DNA of 64,000 nt from the NCBI RefSeq assembly GCF_000421145.1, contig NZ_ATWH01000006.1, forward strand, positions 186,001 through 250,000, read 5' to 3'. This DNA comes from Glaciibacter superstes DSM 21135. Lineage in GTDB: Bacteria; Actinomycetota; Actinomycetes; Actinomycetales; Microbacteriaceae. Each line of letters begins with the position of its first letter. The stretch's first letter is position 1. The notes under the pieces are model-generated. The model worked only from the letters and a program-made list of their open reading frames with translations, ran no database searches and was not told the DNA's origin. This document shows positions 53,419 through 62,696 of this stretch, piece after piece. The translations under genes and the position numbers were made by a program.

Positions 53419-54225
53419 TTACGGGAGGGCGGCGGCCTCTGACGCGGCGGTGGGCTCGAACCAGGTGCCGACGTCGGCGCCACGCAGCGCCTCGGAAGCC
53501 AGCCCTGTTCCCGTCACGAGCACCGCTGTACCCGCTTCGGCGGCAATGCGCGCGGCCGACACCTTGGTGCCTGCCCCCCCGGTGCCGACGCCGGATGCGC
53601 TCGATTCGCCGAACTCGACACCGGCCAGCTCATCGCCCGGAGACACGTTGTTGATCCGTTCTGCCCCAGGCAGGTTCGGCGGCTTGGTGTACAGGGCATC
53701 GACGTCGCTGAGGAGAACCAGGAGCTCGGCATGCACCAGCGTCGCAACAAGGGCCGCAAGGCGATCGTTGTCTCCGAACCGGATCTCGTGGGTTGCAACG
53801 GTGTCGTTCTCATTCACGATGGGCAGGATGCGCAGCGACAGCAGCCGCTCCATCGCCCGCTGCGCGTTGCTCCGAGGGGTCTGGTTCTCCAGGTCGCCCG
53901 CGGTCAGCAGAACCTGCCCAGCAACGATGTCGTAGCGATCGAGGCTGTCCTGGTATCGAAAGATGAGCAGGTTCTGTCCAACGGATGCGGCCGCCTGCTG
54001 CGTAGCCAGGTCGGTCGGCCGGCTATCGAGCTGGAGATAGGGCATCCCGGTGGCGATGGCGCCAGAAGAAACCAGCACGACCTCAGCACCGCGGCCGTGC
54101 GCCTTGGCGAGAGCATCCACGAGGGGGGCGATTTGACCGGCGTTCGCACCGCTGATCGAAGACGAACCGACCTTGACGACGATGCGCCTGGCCAGCGGGA
54201 TCTGATCTCGCCGCGAAATGCTCAC
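53419..54225 (-). CDS. proB: Glutamate 5-kinase lacking PUA domain
   Basis: The 268-residue kinase has [21 protein letters not shown] and VNENDTVAT of the amino-acid kinase fold. It phosphorylates glutamate in proline synthesis. The chain stops where the C-terminal PUA domain of the long form (about 370 residues) would begin. The GTG start overlaps the obgE stop (GTGA). Confidence 0.94.
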   Translation of the reverse strand: MSISRRDQIPLARRIVVKVGSSSISGANAGQIAPLVDALAKAHGRGAEVVLVSSGAIATGMPYLQLDSRPTDLATQQAAASVGQNLLIFRYQDSLDRYDIVAGQVLLTAGDLENQTPRSNAQRAMERLLSLRILPIVNENDTVATHEIRFGDNDRLAALVATLVHAELLVLLSDVDALYTKPPNLPGAERINNVSPGDELAGVEFGESSASGVGTGGAGTKVSAARIAAEAGTAVLVTGTGLASEALRGADVGTWFEPTAASEAAALP

Positions 54226-55853
54226 TCGGCGTCGCTCTCCTTGTTCGTGCCGGCCTGCGTGGCGCTCTCCTGTTTGGCGCTCTCCTGCTGGGCGCCCTCC
54301 TGCTCTGCACCGTCCTGCTCTGCACCGTCCTGCTCGCCGGAGAACTCTTCGCCATCAGCGGCCCACAACCCGGCCTCGCGTTCGCGAATGAGCTCTGCGC
54401 GAGCCGCGGCCTTTGCGTCCATCCTGCCGAAGTACTCTTCCCTGCGCTGGTTGCTCGTGCGGCGACGTGGCTCGTCGAGCCTGGCATCCGTTCCCCGGGG
54501 GGCGGTGATGAGTTCCGCCGTTGAGGTGAGGGTGGGTTCCCAGTCGAAGATGACGCCGTGACCGGGGCCGATGATGACGGTGGATCCGGACACGGCACCG
54601 GCCTTGAATAGCTCGTTCTCAACGCCGAGCTTGGCAAGCCGGTCGGCCAGGAAGCCGACCGCCTCGTCATTCGTGAAATCGGTCTGCTGCACCCAGCGCT
54701 CTGGCTTTGCACCGAGGATCCGATAGATGTTGCCGAAGGTTCCGCCCTCGACCCGAACCAGGAACCCCCCGTCATCGACGGCCTTGGGCCGGATGATGAT
54801 GCGCGGTTTGACCAATTCGGCTTCGATGGCTTCCGCGCGGCCGGTTTCGACTGTCTCCGCGAGGGCATAATTCAGCTGCTTCAGGCCTTCGTGGCTGACG
54901 GTCGAGATCTCGAACACCCGATAGCCACGCTCCTCGAGATCGCCGCGCACGAACTCCGCGAGGTCGCGTGCCTCCGGAACGTCGATCTTGTTCAACGCGA
55001 TCAGCTGCGGGCGCTCGAGCAATGGCTTCTGACCCTCTGGCACCGGATAGGCCGCCAGTTCCGTGAGGATGACGTCGAGGTCACTCAGCGGGTCGCGTCC
55101 CGGTTCGAGGGTGGCGCAGTCGAGAACATGCAGCAGTGCCGTGCAGCGTTCAACGTGGCGGAGGAATTCGAGCCCGAGTCCCTTGCCTTCGCTTGCGCCC
55201 TCGATGAGCCCCGGCACGTCTGCGACGGTGTATCGCACCTCGCCGGCCTGAACGACGCCCAGGTTGGGGTGCAGCGTCGTGAACGGGTAGTCGGCGATTT
55301 TGGGCCTGGCCGCGGACATCGCCGCGATCAGGCTGGACTTTCCGGCAGACGGGTAACCAACCAGCGCGACGTCCGCGACTGTCTTCAGCTCAAGCTGGAC
55401 ATCGCCTTCCCAGCCGAATGTGCCCAGAAGCGCAAACCCGGGGGCCTTGCGCTTGGTGCTGGACAGGGCGGCGTTGCCGAGCCCGCCCTGTCCGCCGGGG
55501 CCGACAATCAGCCGAAAACCCGGCACCGTCATATCGCTGAGCTCTGTGCCTTCAGCATCTTTGACGACAGTGCCGAGGGGCACAGAGAGCTCAAGGGTCT
55601 CGCCGGTGGCGCCGTTGCGATGGTCGCCCATGCCCGGGCCACCGTTTCCCGAACTTCGGTGCGGCGAACGGTGATAGCCGAGCAGGGTGGTCACTTGTGG
55701 GTCGGCGACAAGCACGATGTCGCCGCCGTTCCCACCGTTTCCGCCATCGGGGCCGGCCAGGGGCTTGAACTTCTCCCGTTTGACAGAAACACAGCCGTTT
55801 CCGCCGTTGCCCGCCCTCAGATGCAGCGTGACGTGGTCAACGAATGTGGCCAA
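54222..55853 (-). CDS. obgE: GTPase ObgE/CgtA
   Basis: The 543-residue GTPase has the Gly-rich Obg fold (1-158), a G domain with G1 [10 protein letters not shown] (166-175) and G3 DVPGL (212-216), and an OCT domain (about 340-430). It monitors ribosome assembly and stringent response. The final 40 residues carry a degenerate (E/Q)QxGA repeat, low in sequence complexity. It begins the obgE-proB-proA series; a terminator separates it from rpmA. Confidence 0.95.
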   Translation of the reverse strand: MATFVDHVTLHLRAGNGGNGCVSVKREKFKPLAGPDGGNGGNGGDIVLVADPQVTTLLGYHRSPHRSSGNGGPGMGDHRNGATGETLELSVPLGTVVKDAEGTELSDMTVPGFRLIVGPGGQGGLGNAALSSTKRKAPGFALLGTFGWEGDVQLELKTVADVALVGYPSAGKSSLIAAMSAARPKIADYPFTTLHPNLGVVQAGEVRYTVADVPGLIEGASEGKGLGLEFLRHVERCTALLHVLDCATLEPGRDPLSDLDVILTELAAYPVPEGQKPLLERPQLIALNKIDVPEARDLAEFVRGDLEERGYRVFEISTVSHEGLKQLNYALAETVETGRAEAIEAELVKPRIIIRPKAVDDGGFLVRVEGGTFGNIYRILGAKPERWVQQTDFTNDEAVGFLADRLAKLGVENELFKAGAVSGSTVIIGPGHGVIFDWEPTLTSTAELITAPRGTDARLDEPRRRTSNQRREEYFGRMDAKAAARAELIREREAGLWAADGEEFSGEQDGAEQDGAEQEGAQQESAKQESATQAGTNKESDAE

Positions 55854-55900
55854 TGGGATGCCCCTTTCAGGCGACGCTTCGGTTCTGAAACGACTGGTTC

Positions 55901-55938
55901 AAAAAACGTGAGGGCGGGCCGAAGCCCGCCCTCACGTT
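55901..55938 (-). terminator. Intrinsic terminator after rpmA
   Basis: A 15-bp stem (55905-55919 with 55924-55938) with a UUCG tetraloop on the minus strand is followed by six T. It ends the rplU-rpmA transcript 16 bp after the rpmA stop, so obgE needs its own promoter. Confidence 0.92.
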
Positions 55939-55953
55939 CACATCAGTGGATGC

Positions 55954-56211
55954 CTATTCGGCCGCCACCACGATGTTGACGACCTTGCGACCACCCTTTG
56001 CACCGAACTGGACCGAACCGGCCTCAAGTGCGAAGAGCGTGTCGTCTCCACCACGGCCGACATTGACGCCGGGGTGGAAGTGGGTGCCACGCTGGCGCAC
56101 GATGATCTCGCCCGCGCCGACAACCTGACCGCCGAAACGCTTCACGCCGAGGCGCTGTGCATTCGAGTCACGACCGTTGCGAGTGGAACTCGCACCTTTC
56201 TTGTGTGCCAT
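55954..56211 (-). CDS. rpmA: 50S ribosomal protein L27
   Basis: The 85-residue protein begins MAHKKGAS and has [20 protein letters not shown], the L27 signature. It starts without an N-terminal extension needing cleavage. It is 19 nt downstream of rplU. Confidence 0.96.
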   Translation of the reverse strand: MAHKKGASSTRNGRDSNAQRLGVKRFGGQVVGAGEIIVRQRGTHFHPGVNVGRGGDDTLFALEAGSVQFGAKGGRKVVNIVVAAE

Positions 56212-56230
56212 CTGTTCTGCTCCTCAGGCC

Positions 56231-56539
56231 TTAGGCGATGCCGGTGACTTTGACGCGCGTGAGCTCCTGACGGTGCCCCTGGCGCTTCTTGTATCCGGTC
56301 TTGTTCTTGAACTTCTGGATGACGATCTTCGGGCCACGGAGGTCGTTCAAGACCTCGGCGGTGACCTTGACCTTGGCCAGCGACTTCGAGTCAGACGTGA
56401 TGGTCTCACCGTCGACGAGAAGCACGGCGGCCAATTCGACGTTACCGTCCTTATCAGCCTTGATTCGGTCCATCGTGACGATGGTCCCGACCTCTACTTT
56501 CTCCTGCCGGCCACCGGCGCGCACAACTGCGTAAACCAC
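56231..56539 (-). CDS. rplU: 50S ribosomal protein L21
   Basis: The 102-residue L21 has [18 protein letters not shown] and ends [19 protein letters not shown] sequence. It is the first gene of rplU-rpmA, with a long leader and a good promoter. Confidence 0.96.
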   Translation of the reverse strand: MVYAVVRAGGRQEKVEVGTIVTMDRIKADKDGNVELAAVLLVDGETITSDSKSLAKVKVTAEVLNDLRGPKIVIQKFKNKTGYKKRQGHRQELTRVKVTGIA

Positions 56540-56601
56540 TTTACGTACCTATCTCTGGGGAGCCGGAAAGGCCCCGATTCCTATTATGGAAAGTCACTGG
56601 G

Positions 56602-56624
56602 TAAAACGGGCCAGACCGGCCCGT
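56602..56624 (-). promoter_or_regulatory. Leader hairpin of rplU (possible attenuator)
   Basis: ACGGGCC and GGCCCGT form a 7-bp stem with a 5-nt loop (56606-56624), followed on the minus strand by TTTTAC. It lies in the leader, about 65 nt before the rplU ATG, and could act as an attenuator or protein-binding site. A second short hairpin, with GGGGCC, lies closer to the start. Confidence 0.45.
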
Positions 56625-56654
56625 CGCTATCAGAAAACCTTGGCAATCGCGCGG

Positions 56655-56683
56655 ATTACAGTCCAACGCACACCAACGGTCAA
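56655..56683 (-). promoter_or_regulatory. Promoter of rplU-rpmA
   Basis: On the minus strand TTGACC (56678-56683), a 17-bp spacer and TGTAAT (56655-56660) form a near-consensus promoter. Start of transcription near 56648 gives a leader of about 109 nt. Confidence 0.75.
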
Positions 56684-56756
56684 CTTTAGCTGATCGGCTG
56701 CATTCCGGTCAAACCGAGAGCACCCGCGTGTCGGCCCGTGGTTTTAGACTTCGGGT

Positions 56757-57029
56757 ATGACCGTGTTGATCGACCATCCCGCCTGGCCGGCCCACAACAC
56801 CGTGTGGTCGCACCTGGTCAGCGACACGTCGCTGGACGAACTGCATGAGTTTGCAGAGCGGAATGCCCTCCCGCCTCGAAGCTTTGACGTCGACCACTAC
56901 GACGTGCCAGAGAGCCGCTACGACTCCCTCGTGGCTGCCGGTGCCGTACCGGTGAGCAATCGAGAACTTGTCACTCGCCTGAGGGCCAGCGGCCTCCGGG
57001 TGACGGCCAGGCAGCGCAGAGGGCGCTGA
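56757..57029 (+). CDS. DUF4031 protein
   Basis: The 90-residue protein has MTVLIDHPAWPAHNTVWSHL, HEFAERNALPPRSFDVDHYD and an Arg-rich end. It is the DUF4031 family, function unknown. It is divergent from rplU and convergent with rne. Confidence 0.82.
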   Translation: MTVLIDHPAWPAHNTVWSHLVSDTSLDELHEFAERNALPPRSFDVDHYDVPESRYDSLVAAGAVPVSNRELVTRLRASGLRVTARQRRGR

Positions 57030-57046
57030 CCGGCCGTATCCGGTTG

Positions 57047-59629
57047 TCAGTCGAGTGAACCCGAACTCGGACGCTCGATCGATGTAGAGCCCTGGGTCGA
57101 CCCGCCGGCCGTTGACACCCGGCGACTGCGCGAACGCCCCTGACCTGGCTGCTTCGGCTCAGGAAGTGCATCGAGAACGGAGTCGAGCAACTGATCTGTG
57201 ACCTGCTTGCTCACCGTGCGCTTGCCGCGCGACGACTTCTTGACGGGGATGTCGAGGATAGCGACATCATGCTCCGCCTGTTCCTGTGCCGACTTCTGCG
57301 GCGCATCCGTCTCCTGCGGAATGTCTTCCACAGGCTCGTTCCTGGCCGGCGAATCGTTTCGGCCCGCCTGGCGGGACGAATCGTCGGCAGCGATCACGGG
57401 AATGGTTCCGGTCGCCGGATGCAGTGTGCTCGCGGCGATCAGGGCCAGGGCGTGTTTCGCGTCCTCGGTGATCCCGTGGGTGCCAGCGCCGGCCTTGGCT
57501 GCATCCGTCTGGCCGTTACCGTTCCCGTTCGCATGACCATTCCCATTCGAAGGCCCGTTCCCGTTCCCGTTCCCGTTTCCGCCGTTTCCACCGGAGCGAC
57601 CACGGCCACGACGCTCCTGTGGCGGCTGGGCGGACTGGCGGTGCTTGACGACGGGATCGTGGTGGATGACGATGCCGCGTCCAGCGCAGACTTCGCAGTT
57701 CTCGCTGAAGGATTCGAGCAAGCCGAGTCCCAGCTTCTTCCTTGTCATCTGCACCAGCCCGAGGGAGGTGACCTCGGCGACCTGGTGCTTCGTGCGGTCG
57801 CGGCTCAGGCACTCGATCAGGCGGCGCAGCACGAGGTCGCGGTTGGTCTCGAGCACCATGTCGATGAAGTCGACGACGATGATCCCGCCGATATCCCGGA
57901 GCCTCAGCTGGCGCACGATCTCTTCAGCGGCCTCGAGGTTGTTCTTGGTGACCGTTTCTTCGAGGTTGCCACCCGACCCCACGAACTTCCCGGTGTTCAC
58001 GTCGACGACGGTCATCGCCTCTGTGCGGTCGATGACGAGCGATCCACCCGACGGCAGCCAGACCTTGCGGTCGAGCGCCTTCTCGATCTGCTCAGAGATG
58101 CGGTACTCATCGAATGCGTCGCGGTCACTTTCGTACTTCTGAACGCGCTCAAGAAGGTCGGGGGCGACCTGGCGAACATACGACTCAATCGTGCCCTGCG
58201 CTTCGTCGCCGGAGATCACCATCTTTTGGAAATCTTCATTGAAGACATCGCGCACGATCTTGATCAGCAGGTCGGGCTCGCTGTGCAGCAGCGCGGGCGC
58301 CTGAACGGAATCGACCTGTTCGCTGATCGACGCCCACTGTGTGGTGAGACGGTTGACATCGAGCGTGAGCTGATCATCTGTCGCGCCTTCTGCGGCCGTG
58401 CGCACGATGACGCCGACGTTCTCCGGCAGGACTTCCTTGAGGATCTTCTTCAATCTGGCACGCTCGGTGTCTGGCAGCTTGCGGCTGATTCCGTTCATCG
58501 AGCCGTTCGGCACGTAGACCAGGTACCGGCCAGGCAACGACACCTGGCTGGTGAGTCTCGCGCCCTTGTGACCGACGGGGTCTTTTGTGACCTGCACCAG
58601 AACCGTGTCACCTGGCTTGAGAGCGAGTTCGATGCGCCTCGCCTGGTTGCTGTTCGCTGCCTTCTCCGAGGCGGCATCCCAATCGACTTCACCCGAATAC
58701 AGCACTGCGTTTCGTCCGCGACCGATGTCGACGAAGGCCGCTTCCATGCTTGGCAGTACGTTCTGCACACGACCGAGATACACATTCCCGATGAGCGATG
58801 CGTCCTGGTTCTTGGCGACGTAGTGCTCAACCAGTACGCCGTCTTCGAGCACACCGATCTGGATCTTGTTGTGCTTGGCACGCACCACCATCGAGCGGTC
58901 CACCGACTCTCGGCGAGCGAGAAACTCGGCTTCGGTGATGACGGGTCGGCGGCGACCGGCATCGCGGCCATCCCTGCGACGCTGCTTCTTGGCTTCGAGC
59001 CTGGTCGAACCCTTGATGCGTTGCGGCTCGGTGATCAGTTCTGGTTCACGGGGGGAACGCACCTTGACCACGGTGTTGGCCGGGTCATCCGAACCGGACC
59101 GGTTCTCCTCACCGGAACGGCGGCGTGCACGGCGGCGGATCGTCGACGGCTCATCGTCATCGTCATCGTCGTCGTGATCGTTTCCCGGTCGCGCCGGGAG
59201 TGGCAGGATGTCGGGAGCCTGGAAGATGAGCGACGTGGTCGGCCGACGGACGGCGGCCTGCGGGGAAGCCTCCGCCGTGACCTCGCCGTCGGGCGCTGTC
59301 AGCTGAGGTGCTGTCGCCTGCGGGGCGGTCACATCAGGTGCTTTCACATCAGGTGCGGTCGTCTGGGGGGCGCTTACCTGGGTTGCGGTTGGGTGCTCTG
59401 TGCTTGCGATGTCACCTGGGGCAGCGTCGTCTGCCACGGATTCCGGGGCGGCGTGCTTCGCGGCCTCGCGCACCGCAGTCGGCTCGGCAGCAATGGGTTC
59501 CGGCGGAGCCTCGACGCCGGGTGCGGGCGTCGCCGATTTCTCCGGCGGGGCGAGCACATTTCGACGGGAACTCTTGCGAGAGCCGAACAGGCCTTTGCGC
59601 TTCTTGTTTTCGTTGTCTTCCACCATCAC
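57047..59629 (-). CDS. rne: Ribonuclease E/G family endoribonuclease
   Basis: The 860-residue protein has a long disordered N-terminus (1-265) with APD/APQ repeats and an Asp run. An S1 domain and the RNase E/G catalytic core follow, with metal ligands in VDVNTGKF and VDFIDM and the zinc-link CEVCAGRG. A disordered C-terminus with Asn-Gly repeats completes it. Disordered arms at both ends are the actinobacterial arrangement. It processes rRNA and decays mRNA. The start is GTG 59629 or ATG 59626, both with AAGGAG upstream. Confidence 0.94.
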   Translation of the reverse strand: MMVEDNENKKRKGLFGSRKSSRRNVLAPPEKSATPAPGVEAPPEPIAAEPTAVREAAKHAAPESVADDAAPGDIASTEHPTATQVSAPQTTAPDVKAPDVTAPQATAPQLTAPDGEVTAEASPQAAVRRPTTSLIFQAPDILPLPARPGNDHDDDDDDDEPSTIRRRARRRSGEENRSGSDDPANTVVKVRSPREPELITEPQRIKGSTRLEAKKQRRRDGRDAGRRRPVITEAEFLARRESVDRSMVVRAKHNKIQIGVLEDGVLVEHYVAKNQDASLIGNVYLGRVQNVLPSMEAAFVDIGRGRNAVLYSGEVDWDAASEKAANSNQARRIELALKPGDTVLVQVTKDPVGHKGARLTSQVSLPGRYLVYVPNGSMNGISRKLPDTERARLKKILKEVLPENVGVIVRTAAEGATDDQLTLDVNRLTTQWASISEQVDSVQAPALLHSEPDLLIKIVRDVFNEDFQKMVISGDEAQGTIESYVRQVAPDLLERVQKYESDRDAFDEYRISEQIEKALDRKVWLPSGGSLVIDRTEAMTVVDVNTGKFVGSGGNLEETVTKNNLEAAEEIVRQLRLRDIGGIIVVDFIDMVLETNRDLVLRRLIECLSRDRTKHQVAEVTSLGLVQMTRKKLGLGLLESFSENCEVCAGRGIVIHHDPVVKHRQSAQPPQERRGRGRSGGNGGNGNGNGNGPSNGNGHANGNGNGQTDAAKAGAGTHGITEDAKHALALIAASTLHPATGTIPVIAADDSSRQAGRNDSPARNEPVEDIPQETDAPQKSAQEQAEHDVAILDIPVKKSSRGKRTVSKQVTDQLLDSVLDALPEPKQPGQGRSRSRRVSTAGGSTQGSTSIERPSSGSLD

Positions 59630-59687
59630 TGGTGCACTCCTTGGCCGGTTTGGGCGACCGCGCCGCCCGTCCGGTTACTCTCTCGGG

Positions 59688-59778
59688 TGGGGTTTCGCCG
59701 CGGCGAAAGCCCCACAAATTCTTCTCTGACGCAACCGGCGTACGCTCTGGCTGCTAATACCTTTGGTCGTGGGACCAA
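59688..59778 (-). promoter_or_regulatory. Structured leader/promoter region of rne
   Basis: In the 274-bp gap between rne and the VKOR gene, TGGGGTTTCGCCG pairs with CGGCGAAA-GCCCCA (59688-59714, one bulge). TTGGTC/GACCAA form an inverted repeat with a 4-bp spacer (59763-59778). The first hairpin would be in the rne 5' UTR; RNase E autoregulates through its leader in E. coli. No other gene is seen in this gap. Confidence 0.5.
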
Positions 59779-59903
59779 TGAATCAGGGCATCGTGGCCCC
59801 ATAAGCTTCTCTGGCGTCGGTTCGAGCGCGGCTCGATCGACTTCCTTGATTATCGCATGCATTCTCAGGACGCCGCGCCGACGCGCATGGCATAATCGCC
59901 AGA

Positions 59904-60503
59904 GTGTCCCCGACCAAATCGCGTGAACGGCCCTTCGGCCTCGCTGTCTTCCTGGTGATCGCCGGGCTGATCGGATTGACAGCGGCCTTCGTCCTCACCC
60001 TCGACAAGTTCGCTCTCCTCGAGGATCCCGATGCTCAGCTGTCCTGCAACTTCAGCGTGCTGGTGGGCTGTAGCACCAACCTGTCGGCCTGGCAGGGGTC
60101 GGTTTTCGGATTCCCCAACCCACTGATCGGCGTCGCTGCGTGGAGCGTGGTGATCACGATCGGGATGGCGATCCTGGCCAATGCGCGCTTCTCCCGCTGG
60201 TTCTGGATCGGCCTGAACCTCGGCATGACCGCTGCCGTCACCTTCGTGATCTGGCTTATCTACCAGAGCATCTTTCTGCTCGACGTGCTCTGCCCGTGGT
60301 GCATGGTGACCTGGGCCGTCACCATTCCGGGATTCCTCGCCGTGACGTTCTACAACGTGAAATCGAGACATATTCCTTCAACGGCATCCGTTCGTCGCTT
60401 CGCCGGAGGCGCGTATTCCTGGCTCCTGCTCATCACGCTCGCCTGCTACCTGGTGGTCGCCGTGATCGCTCAGCTCCAGATGGATGTCCTGAGCCGGATC
60501 TGA
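59904..60503 (+). CDS. Vitamin K epoxide reductase family protein
   Basis: The 199-residue membrane protein has four or five helices and the VKOR active site CPWC (C130, C133), with loop cysteines C48 and C56. It reoxidises DsbA-like thiol oxidases by passing electrons to quinone. The GTG start at 59904 is used. No DsbA gene is adjacent. It is divergent from rne. Confidence 0.88.
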   Translation: MSPTKSRERPFGLAVFLVIAGLIGLTAAFVLTLDKFALLEDPDAQLSCNFSVLVGCSTNLSAWQGSVFGFPNPLIGVAAWSVVITIGMAILANARFSRWFWIGLNLGMTAAVTFVIWLIYQSIFLLDVLCPWCMVTWAVTIPGFLAVTFYNVKSRHIPSTASVRRFAGGAYSWLLLITLACYLVVAVIAQLQMDVLSRI

Positions 60504-60526
60504 TCTCGTCAGCCATCGCCGAGCGG

Positions 60527-60949
60527 TCAGTCGAACCAGAGGGCGAGCTCACGCGCTGCCGACTCTAGCGAGTCAGAGCCGTGCACCAGGTTCTGCTGCA
60601 CCTTGAGGCCCCAGTCACGAGCGAGGTCGCCACGAATCGTGCCCGGCGCGGCGGTTGTCGGGTCCGTCGTGCCGGCCAGGGCGCGGAAGCCCTCAATGAC
60701 GCGGTTGCCCGCAACCCGGAACGCGACGATCGGGCCGCTCTCCATGAACTCGACGAGCGGCTCGTAGAACGGCTTGCCCTCGTGCTCGGCGTAGTGCTTC
60801 GCCAGCAGTTCACGGTCTGCTTGAAGCAACTTCACATCGACCAGGGAATACCCCTTCGCCTCGATGCGGCGCAGGATCTCTCCGGTAAGACTGCGAGCCA
60901 CTCCGTCCGGCTTCACCAATACCAGGGTCTCTTCAATCTGGGTGCTCAC
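60527..60949 (-). CDS. ndk: Nucleoside diphosphate kinase
   Basis: The 140-residue kinase has the phospho-histidine H123 (NLVHGSDS) and VKPDGVARSLTGEI. It balances nucleoside triphosphates. The GTG at 60949 has AGGAG upstream and overlaps the DUF4233 stop (GTGA). Confidence 0.95.
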   Translation of the reverse strand: MSTQIEETLVLVKPDGVARSLTGEILRRIEAKGYSLVDVKLLQADRELLAKHYAEHEGKPFYEPLVEFMESGPIVAFRVAGNRVIEGFRALAGTTDPTTAAPGTIRGDLARDWGLKVQQNLVHGSDSLESAARELALWFD

Positions 60950-61338
60950 GCGATCTCCTTCTGATGATCTATTCTCGATCCGCTGATCATGCAGTAGACC
61001 CACATGGCGGCAAATAATGCTCCGACAAAATACATCACCGGATTCAGGAATCCGGTGGCAACGATGACGGCCTGGAGGATCCAGCCCATCACATAGGCCC
61101 ACTCGAAGCGCAATAGCGCGATGGTCGCCAGGAGCGCCAGGCACACGACGCCCCCGCCGACGAGGGCGGGAACGGCAGGCAGCGCCTGGAGTCCGAACAC
61201 GACAAGTGCTGCGAGGAAGACGACGATGGTTTCGAACCCGAGCACGATAGTCGCCAGCGAACGCTTGACAGAGCGTGGCGCCGCTCGCGGCACGGATGCC
61301 GCCGGCTGGGACTGTGGGCCGGTCACGGTGTCATCCAC
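60946..61338 (-). CDS. DUF4233 membrane protein
   Basis: The 130-residue protein has four membrane helices (ATIVLGFETIVVFLAALVVFGLQAL first). It is DUF4233, nearly always between folC and ndk in actinobacteria, function unknown. Start ATG 61338 overlaps folC by 16 nt; GTG 61326 would give the usual GTGA overlap. Confidence 0.85.
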   Translation of the reverse strand: MDDTVTGPQSQPAASVPRAAPRSVKRSLATIVLGFETIVVFLAALVVFGLQALPAVPALVGGGVVCLALLATIALLRFEWAYVMGWILQAVIVATGFLNPVMYFVGALFAAMWVYCMISGSRIDHQKEIA

Positions 61339-62696
61339 CCCCCGTTGTCGGCGATGGCGATGGTCTCGCCGATCAGGGTGACCGAGCCTGCGACGACAAC
61401 CGCCCTGCGTGGTGACTCACGTGCCCAGTCCCTCGCTGCTTCCAGAGCTTCCTCCAGGTCGTCAAAGCTGCGAGTGGAATCGGTGCCGACCCAGCCGGCA
61501 ACCTGTTCCGCGAGGTCGTCGGCAGGAATCGCTCGGTCGGAGTGGGAGCGGGTGACGAAGAACTCCGCAACCTGCGGCTGGAGCGCCGCGACGATGCCAT
61601 GGGTATCCTTGTCGGCGAGGATTCCCACCACGGCGACAATCTCGTCAAAGTCGAAATACGTGTCAAGCGCATCTGCCAGGGCAATGGCCCCGTGGGGGTT
61701 GTGGGCCGCATCGACGATGACGCTCGGCTCGATCCCCACCAGCTGCAGCCGACCGGGCGAGGTCGCCGTCCCAAGGCCCTCCGCAAGGAGATCCCCGACG
61801 AGCGGCTGCGTGCCGGAGCCGAGGAAGGATTCAACGGCCGCGATCGCAACAGCGGCGTTGTGGGCCTGGTGCCTCCCGTACAAGGGCAGGAAATAGTCGG
61901 AGTATGTTCCCGCGATTCCCTTGACCGAGATCAGCTGGCCACCAACGGCAACGTGGCTCTCAATCAACGCGAACTCCTCCCCCTCGCTCGCGAGCGTCGA
62001 TTCGGTCAGTTCGGCCGCGCGCTCCAATTCTGCCTGGGCCTCCGGCGTCTGGGCGGCAGTGACGATGGCGACCGACGGCTTGATGATGCCCGACTTGGTG
62101 CGGGCGATTTCCGCGATGGTATTGCCGAGCCGTGCGGTGTGGTCGAGTGCGATGGGAGTGAAGACGGCAACCTGCCCGTCTGCCACATTGGTGGAGTCCC
62201 ACTCCCCGCCCATGCCGACTTCGATCACGGCGACATCCACCGGCGCATCCGCAAAACTGGCGAAAGCCAACGCGGTGAGCGCCTCGAAGAAGGTGAGCGG
62301 CTCGTCGCCGGCATCGACCAGTTCGGCATCGACCATCTGAAGGTACGGCTGAATGTCGTCCCAGTTTGTGGCGAGTGCCTCGTCATCGATCGGAGATCCG
62401 TCGATCATGATTCGTTCATTCAGTCGCACCAGGTGCGGGCTGGTCAGCATTCCGGTCCGCAGGCCGTACGCACGCAGGATGCTCTCGGCGATCCGGCTGG
62501 TGCTGGTCTTTCCGTTCGTCCCCGTGATGTGGATGATCGGATAGGCGGTCTGCGGGTCGCCGAGCAACTCCACCGCCCGTCTGGTCGGTTCGAGACGCGG
62601 CCGAGGGGCGACTTCACCGACGCGCTCGAGGAGTGCCTGATAGACGGCGTCCCCTGCCTCGCGCCGGTCGTCTGCCGGCTGGTCGTTCTCAGACAT
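61323..62696 (-). CDS. folC: Folylpolyglutamate synthase / dihydrofolate synthase
   Basis: The 457-residue Mur-ligase family enzyme has P-loop GTNGKTST (59-66), LTSPHLVRLNERI, and DAAHNPHG in its C-terminal domain. It adds glutamate to folates. The ATG at 62696 overlaps the ileS stop by 8 nt. Confidence 0.94.
   Translation of the reverse strand: MSENDQPADDRREAGDAVYQALLERVGEVAPRPRLEPTRRAVELLGDPQTAYPIIHITGTNGKTSTSRIAESILRAYGLRTGMLTSPHLVRLNERIMIDGSPIDDEALATNWDDIQPYLQMVDAELVDAGDEPLTFFEALTALAFASFADAPVDVAVIEVGMGGEWDSTNVADGQVAVFTPIALDHTARLGNTIAEIARTKSGIIKPSVAIVTAAQTPEAQAELERAAELTESTLASEGEEFALIESHVAVGGQLISVKGIAGTYSDYFLPLYGRHQAHNAAVAIAAVESFLGSGTQPLVGDLLAEGLGTATSPGRLQLVGIEPSVIVDAAHNPHGAIALADALDTYFDFDEIVAVVGILADKDTHGIVAALQPQVAEFFVTRSHSDRAIPADDLAEQVAGWVGTDSTRSFDDLEEALEAARDWARESPRRAVVVAGSVTLIGETIAIADNGGWMTP

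Noticed and set aside
57269..59926. 885-codon open frame antisense to rne
   Set aside because: It mirrors the rne coding sequence, has no recognisable domain, and high GC makes such antisense frames stay open.
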